The notes: generated from the sequence alone by a model not told the origin. A stretch of DNA of 64,000 nt from Lachnoclostridium sp. UBA1308 (GCA_002307215.1 DBTU01000049.1:53779-117778), one strand, 5' to 3'; positions 53,195-62,565 are shown, counted from the stretch's first letter. Numbers and translations: made by a program.

Positions 53195-54979
53195 TTATCT
53201 CGTTTTCTCCTGATTCCTATAAACTCTCGACCTATCTAATTCCTTTCTACAAATTTCTTCTAATCTACAGAACTCTTCTGTTTCATCAGAACTGTATTGA
53301 TAAGAGATACCAATCGATGTCATTTTTTCATGAAATCGTTTCATCGACCCATAAACGTCATTTCCATCTATACCAACCCATTCAGCTTTTTCCTTATCTG
53401 TCATAGTTTCGTAACATTCCTTGGTAACGACTTTCATCTGTGGTTCGGCATCCCCGTAAACCGCTTTCTCAATTTCATCAAATATTGATATACCTTTAAT
53501 ATCAAATACTTTTGTTTCTTCTACAGCCTCTACCGTTTCATTGTGAGGAAAAATAATTTCATCAGACTCAAATTCCATATCGAAAGAATTCATATCAAAA
53601 GAATCTACCGTTTCTTCCTCAACAATAGCAGCAACTTCAACCTCTCTTATTACTTCTGGCATTCTACTTTCCTCTTGTCTCAAATACCAAGGTTTCTTCG
53701 GCACATCAATCTCGTAAATATTTCCAATTTCTATATTCTCTGGAACTAATAGACCCACATAAAGACTTTCTTTCAAGCATCGTTCCGCTACATGTTTTTC
53801 ACCTTGAAGTTTCTTCTTTTCCAATTTAATATCTTCCAACTGCTTTCGATATTCCGGTTCAGAAGCATAAAAATCTAAAATATTATTATCATTCACACAT
53901 TTTCGTTTTAAATCTGCTCGCTCCTGATACAATGTTTTCTGCTTCTCGCTTAGGTTTTTAATATCCAATTCTGCTAACCCGATTTTAGTTACAATATCCG
54001 CAACACCATTAATGTCTTTTCTTCTCAGAAAAAGATACTCCTCTTGCAACATATGCATCCGCTCCAAATCCTCTTTAAATCTAGCTGACTTATATTGAAA
54101 GCGACACTTTTCAACCACACGCATACGGTAGAGCTTGGCATAGAACTTCTGCTGATATGAATTCTTTGGCTTAAGCAGATATTTTACGTCAGGTGTTAAT
54201 ACTCTTGGTGTTTCAAAAGCAAAACTTCCCTTGGCAAAGAACGCTTCCAGATTTTCTTTGGAATATTCTTCATTAATCGTATCCAGTCTACGAAAACGCT
54301 TCATCTTCTCTGCTTTTACCGCCAAATGAGCACCCTGTTTCACCTCATAACCCAATTCTTCCAACAGATAAAGAAAATGTTCATAATCGTCTGCCACTCC
54401 ACGACAGTATTTCACATCTGCTTCGATAAAACCACTCCAGGACTGTTCCTTTTCCCACTGCTTTCGATTCATATTTACTGGATCTTTACTATACTCTGCT
54501 GGCATTATAGATAATCCACGTTTCTCACAAAGGCGATTGGTAATCGGCTGAATCTCATATTTCCAATCACCTTTTTTATACTCATATTTCTTACCTGTAT
54601 TCATATTTACACTATTAAATACCAAATGTCCGTGATTATGCTCTTTATCAACATGGACACTATACACCGCTTCATAATCATCCCCTAAAAACTCCTGTGC
54701 AAACTCCTTCATCAATTCCAATAACTGCTCTGGAGTTCCCTCTTCCGGCGGACAGGATATAACAATATGATATCCCTGCCTTCCACCTGTCTTTCCATAC
54801 AATTCTTTCGTTCCCACCATCTGTTCAAAAGCAAGATTTGGAACACAATTCCACCCGCCCACCAGTACTCCGCTTTCTGTCTTTGCATCATTCATAATAT
54901 AGTCCAAAGCATTTTTCAGATGATTTGTGATTTTACCCTTCTTTCCAGCTCCTATATTCATAATCTTGGTTATCGCCAT
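53195..54979 (-). CDS. Relaxase/mobilisation nuclease (MobA/VirD2 type)
   Basis: 594 residues from ATG 54979 (GGAGCTGATTCA upstream). MAITKIMNIGAGKKGKITNHLKNALDYI opens the relaxase. The HxHxH-like metal triad is in YSVHVDKEHNHGHLVFNSVN; the catalytic Tyr is upstream near IHV or YIMND. The C-terminal half is coiled and acidic. It would nick oriT and lead the strand into a recipient. Overlaps mobC by 10 bases. No T4SS genes are in the window, so it probably needs a helper conjugative system. Confidence 0.93.
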   Translation of the reverse strand: MAITKIMNIGAGKKGKITNHLKNALDYIMNDAKTESGVLVGGWNCVPNLAFEQMVGTKELYGKTGGRQGYHIVISCPPEEGTPEQLLELMKEFAQEFLGDDYEAVYSVHVDKEHNHGHLVFNSVNMNTGKKYEYKKGDWKYEIQPITNRLCEKRGLSIMPAEYSKDPVNMNRKQWEKEQSWSGFIEADVKYCRGVADDYEHFLYLLEELGYEVKQGAHLAVKAEKMKRFRRLDTINEEYSKENLEAFFAKGSFAFETPRVLTPDVKYLLKPKNSYQQKFYAKLYRMRVVEKCRFQYKSARFKEDLERMHMLQEEYLFLRRKDINGVADIVTKIGLAELDIKNLSEKQKTLYQERADLKRKCVNDNNILDFYASEPEYRKQLEDIKLEKKKLQGEKHVAERCLKESLYVGLLVPENIEIGNIYEIDVPKKPWYLRQEESRMPEVIREVEVAAIVEEETVDSFDMNSFDMEFESDEIIFPHNETVEAVEETKVFDIKGISIFDEIEKAVYGDAEPQMKVVTKECYETMTDKEKAEWVGIDGNDVYGSMKRFHEKMTSIGISYQYSSDETEEFCRLEEICRKELDRSRVYRNQEKTR

Positions 54980-55305
54980 AATTGAATCAGCTCCTTTAAC
55001 AAACTTAAAATCACACCTAATTGCATACACATCTGATCAATTCTGCTTTGTGGAATATACTTATTTTCATTTGCCCACTTTGCAGCCTGATTTACATTCG
55101 TAGCAACTCCTGTTATCTGTCTAATAATATTCTGTCTGTCACGAATATAATCTACGTCAACACCACCATGCAAAATTAAATGTCTGACATATTCACTTTC
55201 CGACATTCCTGCCGCCTTTGCCCCCTCCTCTAATTTCTGTAGTTCCGATTCCGATAAACGAAATGTTCTATTCTGCCTCGCTATACTTACTTTCTTCTTT
55301 CCCAT
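54970..55305 (-). CDS. mobC: MobC-like relaxosome protein
   Basis: 111 residues, ribbon-helix-helix N-terminus NRTFRLSESELQKLEEGAKAAGMSESEYVRHLILHG followed by the MobC-type C-terminus (QITGVATNVNQAAKWAN). Assists relaxase at oriT. GGAGGAGATTTAAG precedes the ATG. Directly downstream of the candidate oriT. Confidence 0.93.
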   Translation of the reverse strand: MGKKKVSIARQNRTFRLSESELQKLEEGAKAAGMSESEYVRHLILHGGVDVDYIRDRQNIIRQITGVATNVNQAAKWANENKYIPQSRIDQMCMQLGVILSLLKELIQLWR

Positions 55306-55390
55306 ACTTAAATCTCCTCCTTTGAATTTTTTTTACGTGCCTTACGTCCTTTACACTTTGACCTAAAGATAATTGCCGGGATTTTTTGCA

Positions 55391-55480
55391 AGATACGGAT
55401 TTCGCATTGCGAAATCCTATCGGGTACTGACGCACCCTTATCTTGTTAGGGCTTCCACCCCTAAGACCCTGGTATATTTA
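55391..55480. other. Candidate origin of transfer (oriT)
   Basis: Between the ParR-like gene and mobC lie several short inverted repeats: GGATTTCGC/GCGAAATCC (55397-55405 with 55409-55417), TTAGGG/CCCTAA (55446-55451 with 55459-55464) and CTGGTA/TACCAG. The sequence TTATCTTGT between them resembles the nick region of MobP-type origins (YATCCTG/Y). Adjacent mobC and relaxase support it. The nick site is not proven. Confidence 0.55.
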
Positions 55481-55695
55481 CCAGCCAAAGTCTGTAAAAA
55501 AAGGTACAAAAAAAGACAGAACCGCATGAAATTTGCCGTCTGTCTCTTTTGCACCCAATATGCTAAATATGGTTACAAATCTATAGCAATTTGTAACCAC
55601 ATCCGTTCTATTATTATCCCTATAAAAATCTGCTATCAAAATTACCCTCAATTGTAGCCATTCATCAATTTCTGATAACACTTCTGTAACCTAAC

Positions 55696-56178
55696 CTATT
55701 CCATCATTCCAAAATCAAGGAACTCATTTTCCTCTACCTCAAAAACGGATTCCTTACTAAAATCACTAGATTCACTTCCTGCTTCTACTCCCGATGGATT
55801 TATTGCACCAGTAGCAATTGTTGTAGGAAGTATTCCTGTAGAATTTATTACTGCTGATTGTCCAACTATAGAAGCATTCTGCAACGGAATCTGTTGCATA
55901 CACATTACATAATTTCCAATCAGAGCAGGAAGATTACCTAACACCTTTTCTTCCACAGACCTTACGATTCTGTCCGAAAAAGCCTCTTCCTTTTCCCTTG
56001 TCTCAAAATAGGGATCTTCCTCCTGCCTTATGCATTTCTCGTAATAATCCAGTATGGCAAGTACTACGAATTTGCTCTGAGACTTGAATTGCTTCTTATC
56101 AAGGGCATGTAAGATTTCCCATGCCCTTTTATCTTCATCTTCTTCCTCATAGAATCGAATATTTGTATTCCTAATCAT
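55696..56178 (-). CDS. Candidate ParR-like partner of ParM
   Basis: 160 residues. The N-terminus MIRNTNIRFYEEEDEDKRAWEILHALDKKQFKSQSKFVVLAILDYYEKC could be a ribbon-helix-helix fold; the rest is a low-complexity linker rich in A, S and I and an acidic tail. It directly follows the ParM-like gene, the usual place of the DNA-binding ParR. GAAAGGAGGTTTC precedes the ATG. Sequence similarity to ParR is not evident. Confidence 0.5.
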   Translation of the reverse strand: MIRNTNIRFYEEEDEDKRAWEILHALDKKQFKSQSKFVVLAILDYYEKCIRQEEDPYFETREKEEAFSDRIVRSVEEKVLGNLPALIGNYVMCMQQIPLQNASIVGQSAVINSTGILPTTIATGAINPSGVEAGSESSDFSKESVFEVEENEFLDFGMME

Positions 56179-56235
56179 TGAAACCTCCTTTCTCGCAAGA
56201 TTTTAACCATATCAATCTATCATTAATCTTACTGA

Positions 56236-57270
56236 TTAACGATTCTGGTTTTGTCTGCGAAGTCCCATATAACAGTAATACTCGTAACCTTTTGCTGTAG
56301 CACAGATATCTGTAATAAAAAATGTCTTATCTGGATTATACTGTCCAACCGTTTCTACCAGCTTATAACCGCCACCCATCACATACAGATTCATGAGCTT
56401 GTCGTTATATTCATAATCCTTCAGCTTAGCAAATATTTCAGCCACATACTCTGCAGCTGCGTTTATGATCAAGGAATTATAAGGTTCATCTACCTTCGTT
56501 ATTCCCGTTCTAAGAAATCGCTCAATCACATCATCCATAAGATTGGTGCCTGTTTCATCCAGTACTTTGTTGCGAATTCGAATCGCACACTGATTGACTC
56601 CGAATTTCTCTGTCCAAGATTTATTCTCCATTGCTCTTCTGTCATTGAGATACATGATGTTCATGGTTCCGTTTCCAATATCAACGAGCATATTAATTCC
56701 AGTAAATTCTTTTAAAGTCTCAGCCACCGCAGAATAGCACTGTGGCATTACCGTACAATCTGCAATCTCAACTAGATATTTCTTCTCCCGATATTCAAAA
56801 TCTACATAGCGATTGCGAAGCAAGTAGGACTTAAAAGACTCTCTCTGTGCCTTTACCCATTTCAGTGGCAGTCCTACTGCCAGATGAATCTTTGCCTCAT
56901 GCAATCCTCGAAGTTCCAATTCCTTTGCAATTGCCGCCAGCGTCAGAATATAATAATCATCATCTGCAATCTTGTCTGCCAGAAAACTCTTGTGCCCTTC
57001 TGATATTACATAATATTTATCTTCATATTTCACATAATCCTTACTAAAAATCGGTGCTGTTTCACTTGCTTCGGCGGATGCTCTGAAGCAAAAATGCGCT
57101 GTCTTAATGTTGCCATACCCATGGTCACAACCAATAATTAAAGTTCCATTCATATTATAATCTCTCATTTGTTCTTCTCCTTTACCATTCGGTGTTGTTG
57201 TAGTTTCTGTTTGCTTTGGTATTCCCATAAAATAATTCTGATTTCTCGTTATTCTTGTGTTATCACTCAT
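56236..57270 (-). CDS. ParM-like actin-type segregation ATPase
   Basis: 344 residues. Actin-fold motifs: GTLIIGCDHGYGNIKTAHF (phosphate 1), LVDIGNGTMNIMYL (phosphate 2) and VMGGGYKLVE (adenosine). The N-terminal 40 residues are extra. Proteins of this group are common on clostridial integrative and mobilisable elements for stable inheritance. CGGGAGGAATTG before the ATG. In order with TnpV and ParB upstream and a ParR-like gene downstream. Confidence 0.88.
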   Translation of the reverse strand: MSDNTRITRNQNYFMGIPKQTETTTTPNGKGEEQMRDYNMNGTLIIGCDHGYGNIKTAHFCFRASAEASETAPIFSKDYVKYEDKYYVISEGHKSFLADKIADDDYYILTLAAIAKELELRGLHEAKIHLAVGLPLKWVKAQRESFKSYLLRNRYVDFEYREKKYLVEIADCTVMPQCYSAVAETLKEFTGINMLVDIGNGTMNIMYLNDRRAMENKSWTEKFGVNQCAIRIRNKVLDETGTNLMDDVIERFLRTGITKVDEPYNSLIINAAAEYVAEIFAKLKDYEYNDKLMNLYVMGGGYKLVETVGQYNPDKTFFITDICATAKGYEYYCYMGLRRQNQNR

Positions 57271-57287
57271 AAATACAATTCCTCCCG

Positions 57288-57668
57288 TTAGTGAAACTGA
57301 TTAACAATATCTTGAAAAATAACTTCTTCTGCTATTCTTTTCGCTTCCTCTCGAAGTCTCCACATCTCCATAGTGGAACTGGAATCTCTAGGCGAATGAC
57401 TCTTTAAATACTTCTCAGTAGTCGAATCCAAAAGTTGATAAGCTTCCTCATCGATCTCTGTTGCTTTTGTCATTAGTTTTCCAAATCGAAATAAATGACG
57501 ATAACAATCTGGATGATTCTCTTTCATAAAATTCATCCAAAGATGTCCATACTTTCCAACATGAATTGGCTCTTGAATTTCCGTCTCTGCAATTACTGGA
57601 TAAAATAATCCTTCTTGTTCTTCATAACGAATTCCCATGGATTCAAATAATGATTTCTCTTTATTCAT
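57288..57668 (-). CDS. TnpV-like transposon-encoded protein
   Basis: 126 residues from ATG 57668 (GGGAAGGTAATT upstream; the parB stop is 6 bases later). The central region YGHLWMNFMKENHPDCYRHLFRFGKLMTKATEIDEEAYQLLD and REEAKRIAEEVIF resemble TnpV proteins, which are small proteins of unknown function on clostridial mobile elements. Call is by general similarity. Confidence 0.65.
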   Translation of the reverse strand: MNKEKSLFESMGIRYEEQEGLFYPVIAETEIQEPIHVGKYGHLWMNFMKENHPDCYRHLFRFGKLMTKATEIDEEAYQLLDSTTEKYLKSHSPRDSSSTMEMWRLREEAKRIAEEVIFQDIVNQFH

Positions 57669-57673
57669 AATAA

Positions 57674-58696
57674 TTACCTTCCCTTCTTCTCCATTGTCTT
57701 TGTCTTGGTTTGATTTAGGCTCCATTCTTTCACAAGCCTTTCAATCAGTTCCACTTTCTGTTTTGGTGTAAAATCAGATGGAAAATATCCTTCTAATGAA
57801 TCTGCATAAATCTTTAGCTTTTCCCTCTGATTTGGTTTTTCTTCTCCAAGAATTTCATAAAGCATATCCATATCTAACTTCCCTGACTGGCTCATCCGTT
57901 TCATTCGATTTGCCTGAGATAAGGACGGAATGACCTGCTCCAATTCCATAACTGCATGAAGCTCATATTGTTCTTCTTCTGACAGATAAGACAGTTCTAC
58001 TGCAGAACGAAAAGCAAGTTTTTCTTCATCTACCATATCCAAAATCTTAGGTATCAGATTGGTAAGGCGAATATATCTTGCAATCTGATTTCTGCTTTCT
58101 CCAATTTGTCTCGCCAGCATTTCATCTGTCCGTACTCTTGGTAACTCTTTTTCTAATGGTTGACTGCCTAATTGCCATTTCCCTGAATCATCATAAGAAC
58201 AAACCAATTGATTCAGTTCCAAAGTAGGATTATCTAACTTCGTCCCCACTGGAGACAAAGTTCCATCGTAAAACAAATCATTTCTCTTCCCCTGTTGCTT
58301 CATTGCCTCCATCTTCATCTTGTAAGCAAACGCCTTTTCACTAGGTCTTATATGCTCTCTTTGAAGATTGCTATCGATCATGGCTATTGTGGCTTCTGCA
58401 TCATCCATCTGCATGACAATAATAGGAACTGTATCAATGCCTGCCCATGCACAGGCAGCCTTTCTTCTATGACCTGCAATAATCTCATACCCCTCTCCAT
58501 CAGGATTCGGTCTAACAATCAGAGGAACCAATATGCCCTTTTCTTCAATACTTTTGGATAATTCAAATAGCTGCATATTATGCTCTACCCGAAATGGATG
58601 CCCTTTAAACTCGTGCAATTCACTGATTCTGACGTTTCCCGTCTGTAATTCCTGTTCGTTGTTCCATAATGAACACATTTCCTTTGATTTCTTCAT
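57674..58696 (-). CDS. ParB-family partition protein
   Basis: 340 residues. The ParB N-terminal domain has GHPFRVEHNMQLFELSKSIEEKGILVPLIVRPNPDGEG..IIAGHRRKAACAWAG, then the SNLQREHIRPSEKAFAYKMK linker and helix-turn-helix, and a helical C-terminus. No ParA is nearby, as is common on such elements. AATAGGAGGATTGAGAAG precedes the ATG. Its truncated relative is at 19450. Confidence 0.92.
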   Translation of the reverse strand: MKKSKEMCSLWNNEQELQTGNVRISELHEFKGHPFRVEHNMQLFELSKSIEEKGILVPLIVRPNPDGEGYEIIAGHRRKAACAWAGIDTVPIIVMQMDDAEATIAMIDSNLQREHIRPSEKAFAYKMKMEAMKQQGKRNDLFYDGTLSPVGTKLDNPTLELNQLVCSYDDSGKWQLGSQPLEKELPRVRTDEMLARQIGESRNQIARYIRLTNLIPKILDMVDEEKLAFRSAVELSYLSEEEQYELHAVMELEQVIPSLSQANRMKRMSQSGKLDMDMLYEILGEEKPNQREKLKIYADSLEGYFPSDFTPKQKVELIERLVKEWSLNQTKTKTMEKKGR

Positions 58697-58740
58697 CTTC
58701 TCAATCCTCCTATTGTTGTAGGTGTCATGTGAAAACTGGC

Positions 58741-58810
58741 AAAAAAAGAAGACCGCCTGCTTTCACATCAAAGATGTTGAAAACAAGCGGTCTTTCGACT
58801 TTTTTTTTTA
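58741..58810. terminator. Bidirectional hairpin with T-runs, upstream of parB
   Basis: AAGACCGCCTG (58749-58759) pairs with CAAGCGGTCTT (58784-58794), with a run of T after it in both directions (58799-58809 on plus; 58741-58747 as A on plus). It can end rlmD transcription before parB and insulate the other side. The arm 58776-58800 is part of the 25-bp copy shared with 19879-19903. Confidence 0.7.
58776..58800. repeat. 25-bp parB leader repeat, right copy
   Basis: Identical to 19879-19903, same orientation and similar distance from the parB-like start. See the finding on the two rlmD-type junctions. Confidence 0.85.
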
Positions 58811-58959
58811 TGAAATTGTTGATGGTTTATTTTACTGAAATCATCCGATTTATGAACGATATATTTTTGTGTCCACTCATACCAGTTCTATAACTACCGA
58901 GACTTTAATCTCATTGGAAATCTCTTTTTTTCTTCCAAAATTCGATTTCCCAGTGAACT

Positions 58960-59010
58960 TAAAAACCCTCGCAAAGTGCGTAAATTCAAGGATTTCTACA
59001 TATTCACCCT
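58960..59010. mobile_element. Putative attachment-site region at the rlmD 3' end
   Basis: The stretch spanning the last codons of rlmD and the bases after its stop is the junction between chromosomal genes and the mobile element. Its sequence (around CGCAAAGTGCGTAAATTC) is repeated with about 37 of 48 matches near 20056. Integration at the 3' end of an rRNA m5U methyltransferase gene (rumA/rlmD) is known for several ICEs. Confidence 0.5.
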
Positions 59011-60432
59011 TTGTAGACAACAGACGGTCTCCACATGCACCGTCTCCGGGAACATATCCACAGCACATGCCTTCTCTACTTTATAACCCTTCGCCTGAAA
59101 CACTTCCAGATCCCTTATCAATGAGGTTGGCTTACAGGAAATATAAACAATCCGTTCCACACCAAAATCAATGATTTTATCCAGCGCCTTCGGATGAATG
59201 CCGTCTCTTGGCGGATCAAGGACAATGATATCCGGCTTGTCCTCCAATGAATCTATTACCTTTAGCACATCTCCGGCGATGAATTCGCAGTTGACCAGAC
59301 CGTTTGACGCTGCATTCACTCTTGCTGCCTCAATCGCTTCCTCCACAATTTCTACACCGGTTACTTTCCTTGCGACAGGAGCCAGGAGCTGTGCGATGGT
59401 ACCGGTTCCGCTGTATAAATCAAATATCTTCTTGTCTTTCGTTTCACCGACATATTCTCTTACCTTCGTATATAGAACTTCCGCTCCCAGAGAGTTTGTC
59501 TGAAAGAAGGAAAAAGTGGAGATCTTAAATTTAAGCCCCAGTAATTCTTCGAAGATATAATCTCTTCCGTAAAGCGACACTGTCTTATCACTTTTCACAA
59601 CATCAGCAAGACTGTCATTATAGGTGTGAAGAATCCCTACAATCGTTCCGGCAAGCGGTAACTCCCTGAGTCTGTTGGCCAATTCCGTGAAGATGTCACC
59701 CTGTGTTACATCTTCCTTACCAATCCTTTTTTCACAAGTAGCATCATCTGAAATCAATTCTGCTCTTATCTCTTCCTCCTGTGAGGTTGTAATAATGTTA
59801 ATCAGTATTTCTCCTGATTTGACAGCTTTCCGAATAAGTAGGTGTCTCAGATATCCCAAATGCGTCAGCTTATGAAAATATGTTGCTTCAAGCTCCGTTG
59901 CATAAGCTAATACACTGCTTAAGATAAGGTTATAATCTTTGTCAACAATCTTACAGTCATCTACTGTGATGATATCATAAAAGCTCCCTTTTTTATGGAG
60001 TCCAAGAGCCAGCGGACCATCCTTAAATTCATCTCCGAAGGAGAATTCCATCTTATTACGATAACCCCACTCTACCGGGCTTTCTTTTATTTCCTCAAAA
60101 ATATAGTCCTTACATACTTGATCAAGTATGCGTTGTACCTGTCCCATCTTCATCTTGGTCTGGCTCTCATATGACATTGTCTGATAGCTACAGCCCCCAC
60201 ATTCGCCAAAACCCTTGCAGGCCTTTTCTCTGACTTCGAGCGGTGATTTCTCAAGTAGTTCAATTCGTGTTCCTTCCGATTTACCTTTTCTGACTTTATT
60301 TACTGCAAAGCTGATCTTTTGCTCAGGCATACAGTTCTTAATGATTACCTTCTCCCCATCTACCTGGACAATGCCTTTGTTCGGGAAATCAACTCTTGTT
60401 ACAATGCCTTCATAAACCTGACCTTTTTTCAT
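58996..60432 (-). CDS. rlmD: 23S rRNA m5U methyltransferase (RlmD/RumA)
   Basis: 478 residues. N-terminal TRAM domain, then an iron-sulfur cluster (CKGFGECGGCSYQTM: four-cysteine arrangement), SAM-binding domain with DLYSGTGTIAQLLAP, DPPRDGIH and catalytic ISCKPTSLIRDL, and the C-terminal HVETVCCLQR. It methylates U1939 of 23S rRNA. RNA-modifying housekeeping gene whose 3' end is next to the element. A conserved 3' terminus is kept intact. Confidence 0.95.
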   Translation of the reverse strand: MKKGQVYEGIVTRVDFPNKGIVQVDGEKVIIKNCMPEQKISFAVNKVRKGKSEGTRIELLEKSPLEVREKACKGFGECGGCSYQTMSYESQTKMKMGQVQRILDQVCKDYIFEEIKESPVEWGYRNKMEFSFGDEFKDGPLALGLHKKGSFYDIITVDDCKIVDKDYNLILSSVLAYATELEATYFHKLTHLGYLRHLLIRKAVKSGEILINIITTSQEEEIRAELISDDATCEKRIGKEDVTQGDIFTELANRLRELPLAGTIVGILHTYNDSLADVVKSDKTVSLYGRDYIFEELLGLKFKISTFSFFQTNSLGAEVLYTKVREYVGETKDKKIFDLYSGTGTIAQLLAPVARKVTGVEIVEEAIEAARVNAASNGLVNCEFIAGDVLKVIDSLEDKPDIIVLDPPRDGIHPKALDKIIDFGVERIVYISCKPTSLIRDLEVFQAKGYKVEKACAVDMFPETVHVETVCCLQRVNM

Positions 60433-60676
60433 CTATTACACCGGAATATCCACTACGATAATAAAGGTAGCAGAACTCCTATCCTTTCTTATTCATTGTT
60501 TCATACCGTAACATTATAATGATAATAAAATGATTTGTCTATACAAGGAATCTTTCGCTACCGGAAGTGAAACTATAAGCTGAAACTAAACGTAATATGA
60601 ATAATCCACGAATAAAACTATGAACATGAACTATGAATTATGAATTAAAGTTTAGAGATTAGAGTTTAGAGTTTAT
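60433..60676. other. Gap upstream of rlmD, low-complexity
   Basis: Contains a small repeat of TTAGAG units (about 60650-60672). No gene is seen. Confidence 0.4.
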
Positions 60677-60678
60677 AA

Positions 60679-60738
60679 ATAAAGCCATTATGGCAACACG
60701 GGAAATCCTGTTCTCCCCACATGTAATAATGGCTTTAT
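60679..60738 (-). terminator. Stem-loop after the coiled-coil gene
   Basis: ATAAAGCCATTAT (60679-60691) pairs with ATAATGGCTTTAT (60726-60738). On the minus strand it is downstream of the gene that stops at 60770 and probably ends it. Confidence 0.6.
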
Positions 60739-60769
60739 GACTTAATGGTTTTATAGCATATTCTCATTA

Positions 60770-61711
60770 TTACGACGCCTGCGTAACGAGTGTACTTATC
60801 TCCTGCTCTAGTTGAACCGCCCTTGCTGTCTGTTCTTTTTCCATTTGCTTCAGCTTATTCAGTACTTTTTGAACCTGCGCTTTGGTATTATTGACACTTT
60901 CCTGTGATTCATTAATTTTGGACTGCATACACCAATCGGCAATCAGACCATCGAAGAAGAAATCTGCAAACTTTCCGAAGCCATCCGTCTGAATATCGAT
61001 ATCCTTGGATATTTTGATATCGGCAAGCTCCGTTCTAAAATGCGACAACTCTGCCTGCACACTTTCGACCTCGCTCTTTGCATCATCGATATGGGAATGT
61101 TTCATCAGATCGGAAATCAGACCGCCTCCGAGCAAATCCCATGTACCCCACCCTTCCGCACTGTCCAAGCAGTTGGCGGCTATATTGATATGATCAATTA
61201 CAATGTTACCGACATCGATTGCTTCTTTGATTTCTTTCCTGTAATTCTGCGACTGTCCGAGCTGTTGTGTCAGCTGAAGAATTCGTTCCGCTGTCTCTGA
61301 GTTTGCCTGAAGTAACAATTCCTTCTTCTGATTACATAATTCTTTATAGTTACGTTCACTGTCTTTATACTGTATTCTTTCTGATAAAAGCTTATAAATC
61401 TCAGCATTGGCATTCTCTAGATCACACACAGCCTGATCATATTTGAGCCGGGCGGCCAGAGCCTCTTGTCGTTCCTTATCCAGTCGATCATTTAAGTTGC
61501 CAAGAATCGAATGAAAGATATGTGAAAGACTTCTTTCCTCCAGCTTTTCTACATCGACATTCTCTTTCTCTAATATCTTCTTAAGTTCTGCCGTTTTGTC
61601 CTTCAAGGCTTCACTCTGTTTCTTTCGTTCCTCCAGCTTTGAATTAATCTTCTGAAGTCTCAATATATCTTGCTGTACAGCTTCCAATTGCTCATTAAGT
61701 CCACGATACAT
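60770..61711 (-). CDS. Long coiled-coil protein of unknown function
   Basis: 313 residues, nearly all predicted helix with heptads of L, E, K and Q; a central hinge with Gly and Trp (DSAEGWGTWDLLGGGLISDLMKHSHID) interrupts it. No signal peptide or membrane segment. Two similar patches (LISDLMKHSHIDDAKSEVES and LIADWCMQSKINESQESVNN) suggest an internal duplication. AAGGGGGATTAGAGA precedes the ATG. No function can be named. Confidence 0.7.
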   Translation of the reverse strand: MYRGLNEQLEAVQQDILRLQKINSKLEERKKQSEALKDKTAELKKILEKENVDVEKLEERSLSHIFHSILGNLNDRLDKERQEALAARLKYDQAVCDLENANAEIYKLLSERIQYKDSERNYKELCNQKKELLLQANSETAERILQLTQQLGQSQNYRKEIKEAIDVGNIVIDHINIAANCLDSAEGWGTWDLLGGGLISDLMKHSHIDDAKSEVESVQAELSHFRTELADIKISKDIDIQTDGFGKFADFFFDGLIADWCMQSKINESQESVNNTKAQVQKVLNKLKQMEKEQTARAVQLEQEISTLVTQAS

Positions 61712-61785
61712 TCTCTAATCCCCCTTGTTTTGGTTTCCTAATTATACCATGATTCATCACCGCAAGGATTAGAATGAGATTAGAA

Positions 61786-62565
61786 TTACAAGCGCCAGCA
61801 ATGATTTAAAGGCCCGTTACCATTTCCAATACTAAGGCCCGCTTGTATAGCTCCGGTTATGAACTCTTTCGCTAAGGCAACGCTCTGAGCCATGTCCTTT
61901 CCTTCAGAAATATTGCAAGCAATGGCTGAGGATAGAGTACAACCGGTTCCGTGGGTGTTCGGATTATCTATATTCACCTGTTCAAACCAGATGAGATCAC
62001 CCTTTTCATATAATAGGTCGTCACTGCTGCCCTCAAGATGTCCTCCCTTAATCAGTATACTTCCGTCATACCATAGTGCTATCTCTTTTGCTGCTTGTAT
62101 CATATCTTCCTTACTTTGTATCTTTACACCACTTAAGAATTCGGCTTCGGATAGATTTGGTGTGATAACGGAGGCAAGGGGTATTAATTTACTGACTAAT
62201 ACCTGAGAGGCCTCCTCCTTCAAAAGCTTCTTTCCGCTGGTGGATATCATGACCGGATCTAATACAATATTCATAAGTTCGTACAGTATTAACTTCTCTG
62301 CAATTACTTCAATGATTGCAGGGTCTGAAACCATGCCGATTTTGACGGCATCGGGACGAATATCCGAGCATATCATATCCAGCTGTTCCGATACGAAATG
62401 CGGACTCACCTCATATACACTTCTGATTCCGGTAGTATTTTGTGCAGTAAGTGCCGTAATCACACTCATGGCGTACATCTTGTGCACCGTAATCGTCTTA
62501 ATATCGGCCTGTATTCCGGCTCCCCCACTGCAGTCAGAACCTGCGATTGAAAGTACCTTATTCAT
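61786..62565 (-). CDS. thiD: Hydroxymethylpyrimidine kinase / phosphomethylpyrimidine kinase (ThiD)
   Basis: 259 residues. VLSIAGSDCSGGAGIQADIKTI at the N-terminus, DPVMISTSGKKLL and NTHGTGCTLSSAIACNI (ATP and catalytic Asp region) mark ThiD. It phosphorylates HMP and HMP-P for thiamine. 24 bases after thiE; GAGGAATTT ribosome site. Part of thiM-thiE-thiD. Confidence 0.95.
   Translation of the reverse strand: MNKVLSIAGSDCSGGAGIQADIKTITVHKMYAMSVITALTAQNTTGIRSVYEVSPHFVSEQLDMICSDIRPDAVKIGMVSDPAIIEVIAEKLILYELMNIVLDPVMISTSGKKLLKEEASQVLVSKLIPLASVITPNLSEAEFLSGVKIQSKEDMIQAAKEIALWYDGSILIKGGHLEGSSDDLLYEKGDLIWFEQVNIDNPNTHGTGCTLSSAIACNISEGKDMAQSVALAKEFITGAIQAGLSIGNGNGPLNHCWRL

Noticed and set aside
55373..55681. 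Small open frames on both strands between the ParR-like gene and mobC
   Set aside because: They overlap the inverted repeats of the candidate oriT and lack ribosome sites or recognisable families.
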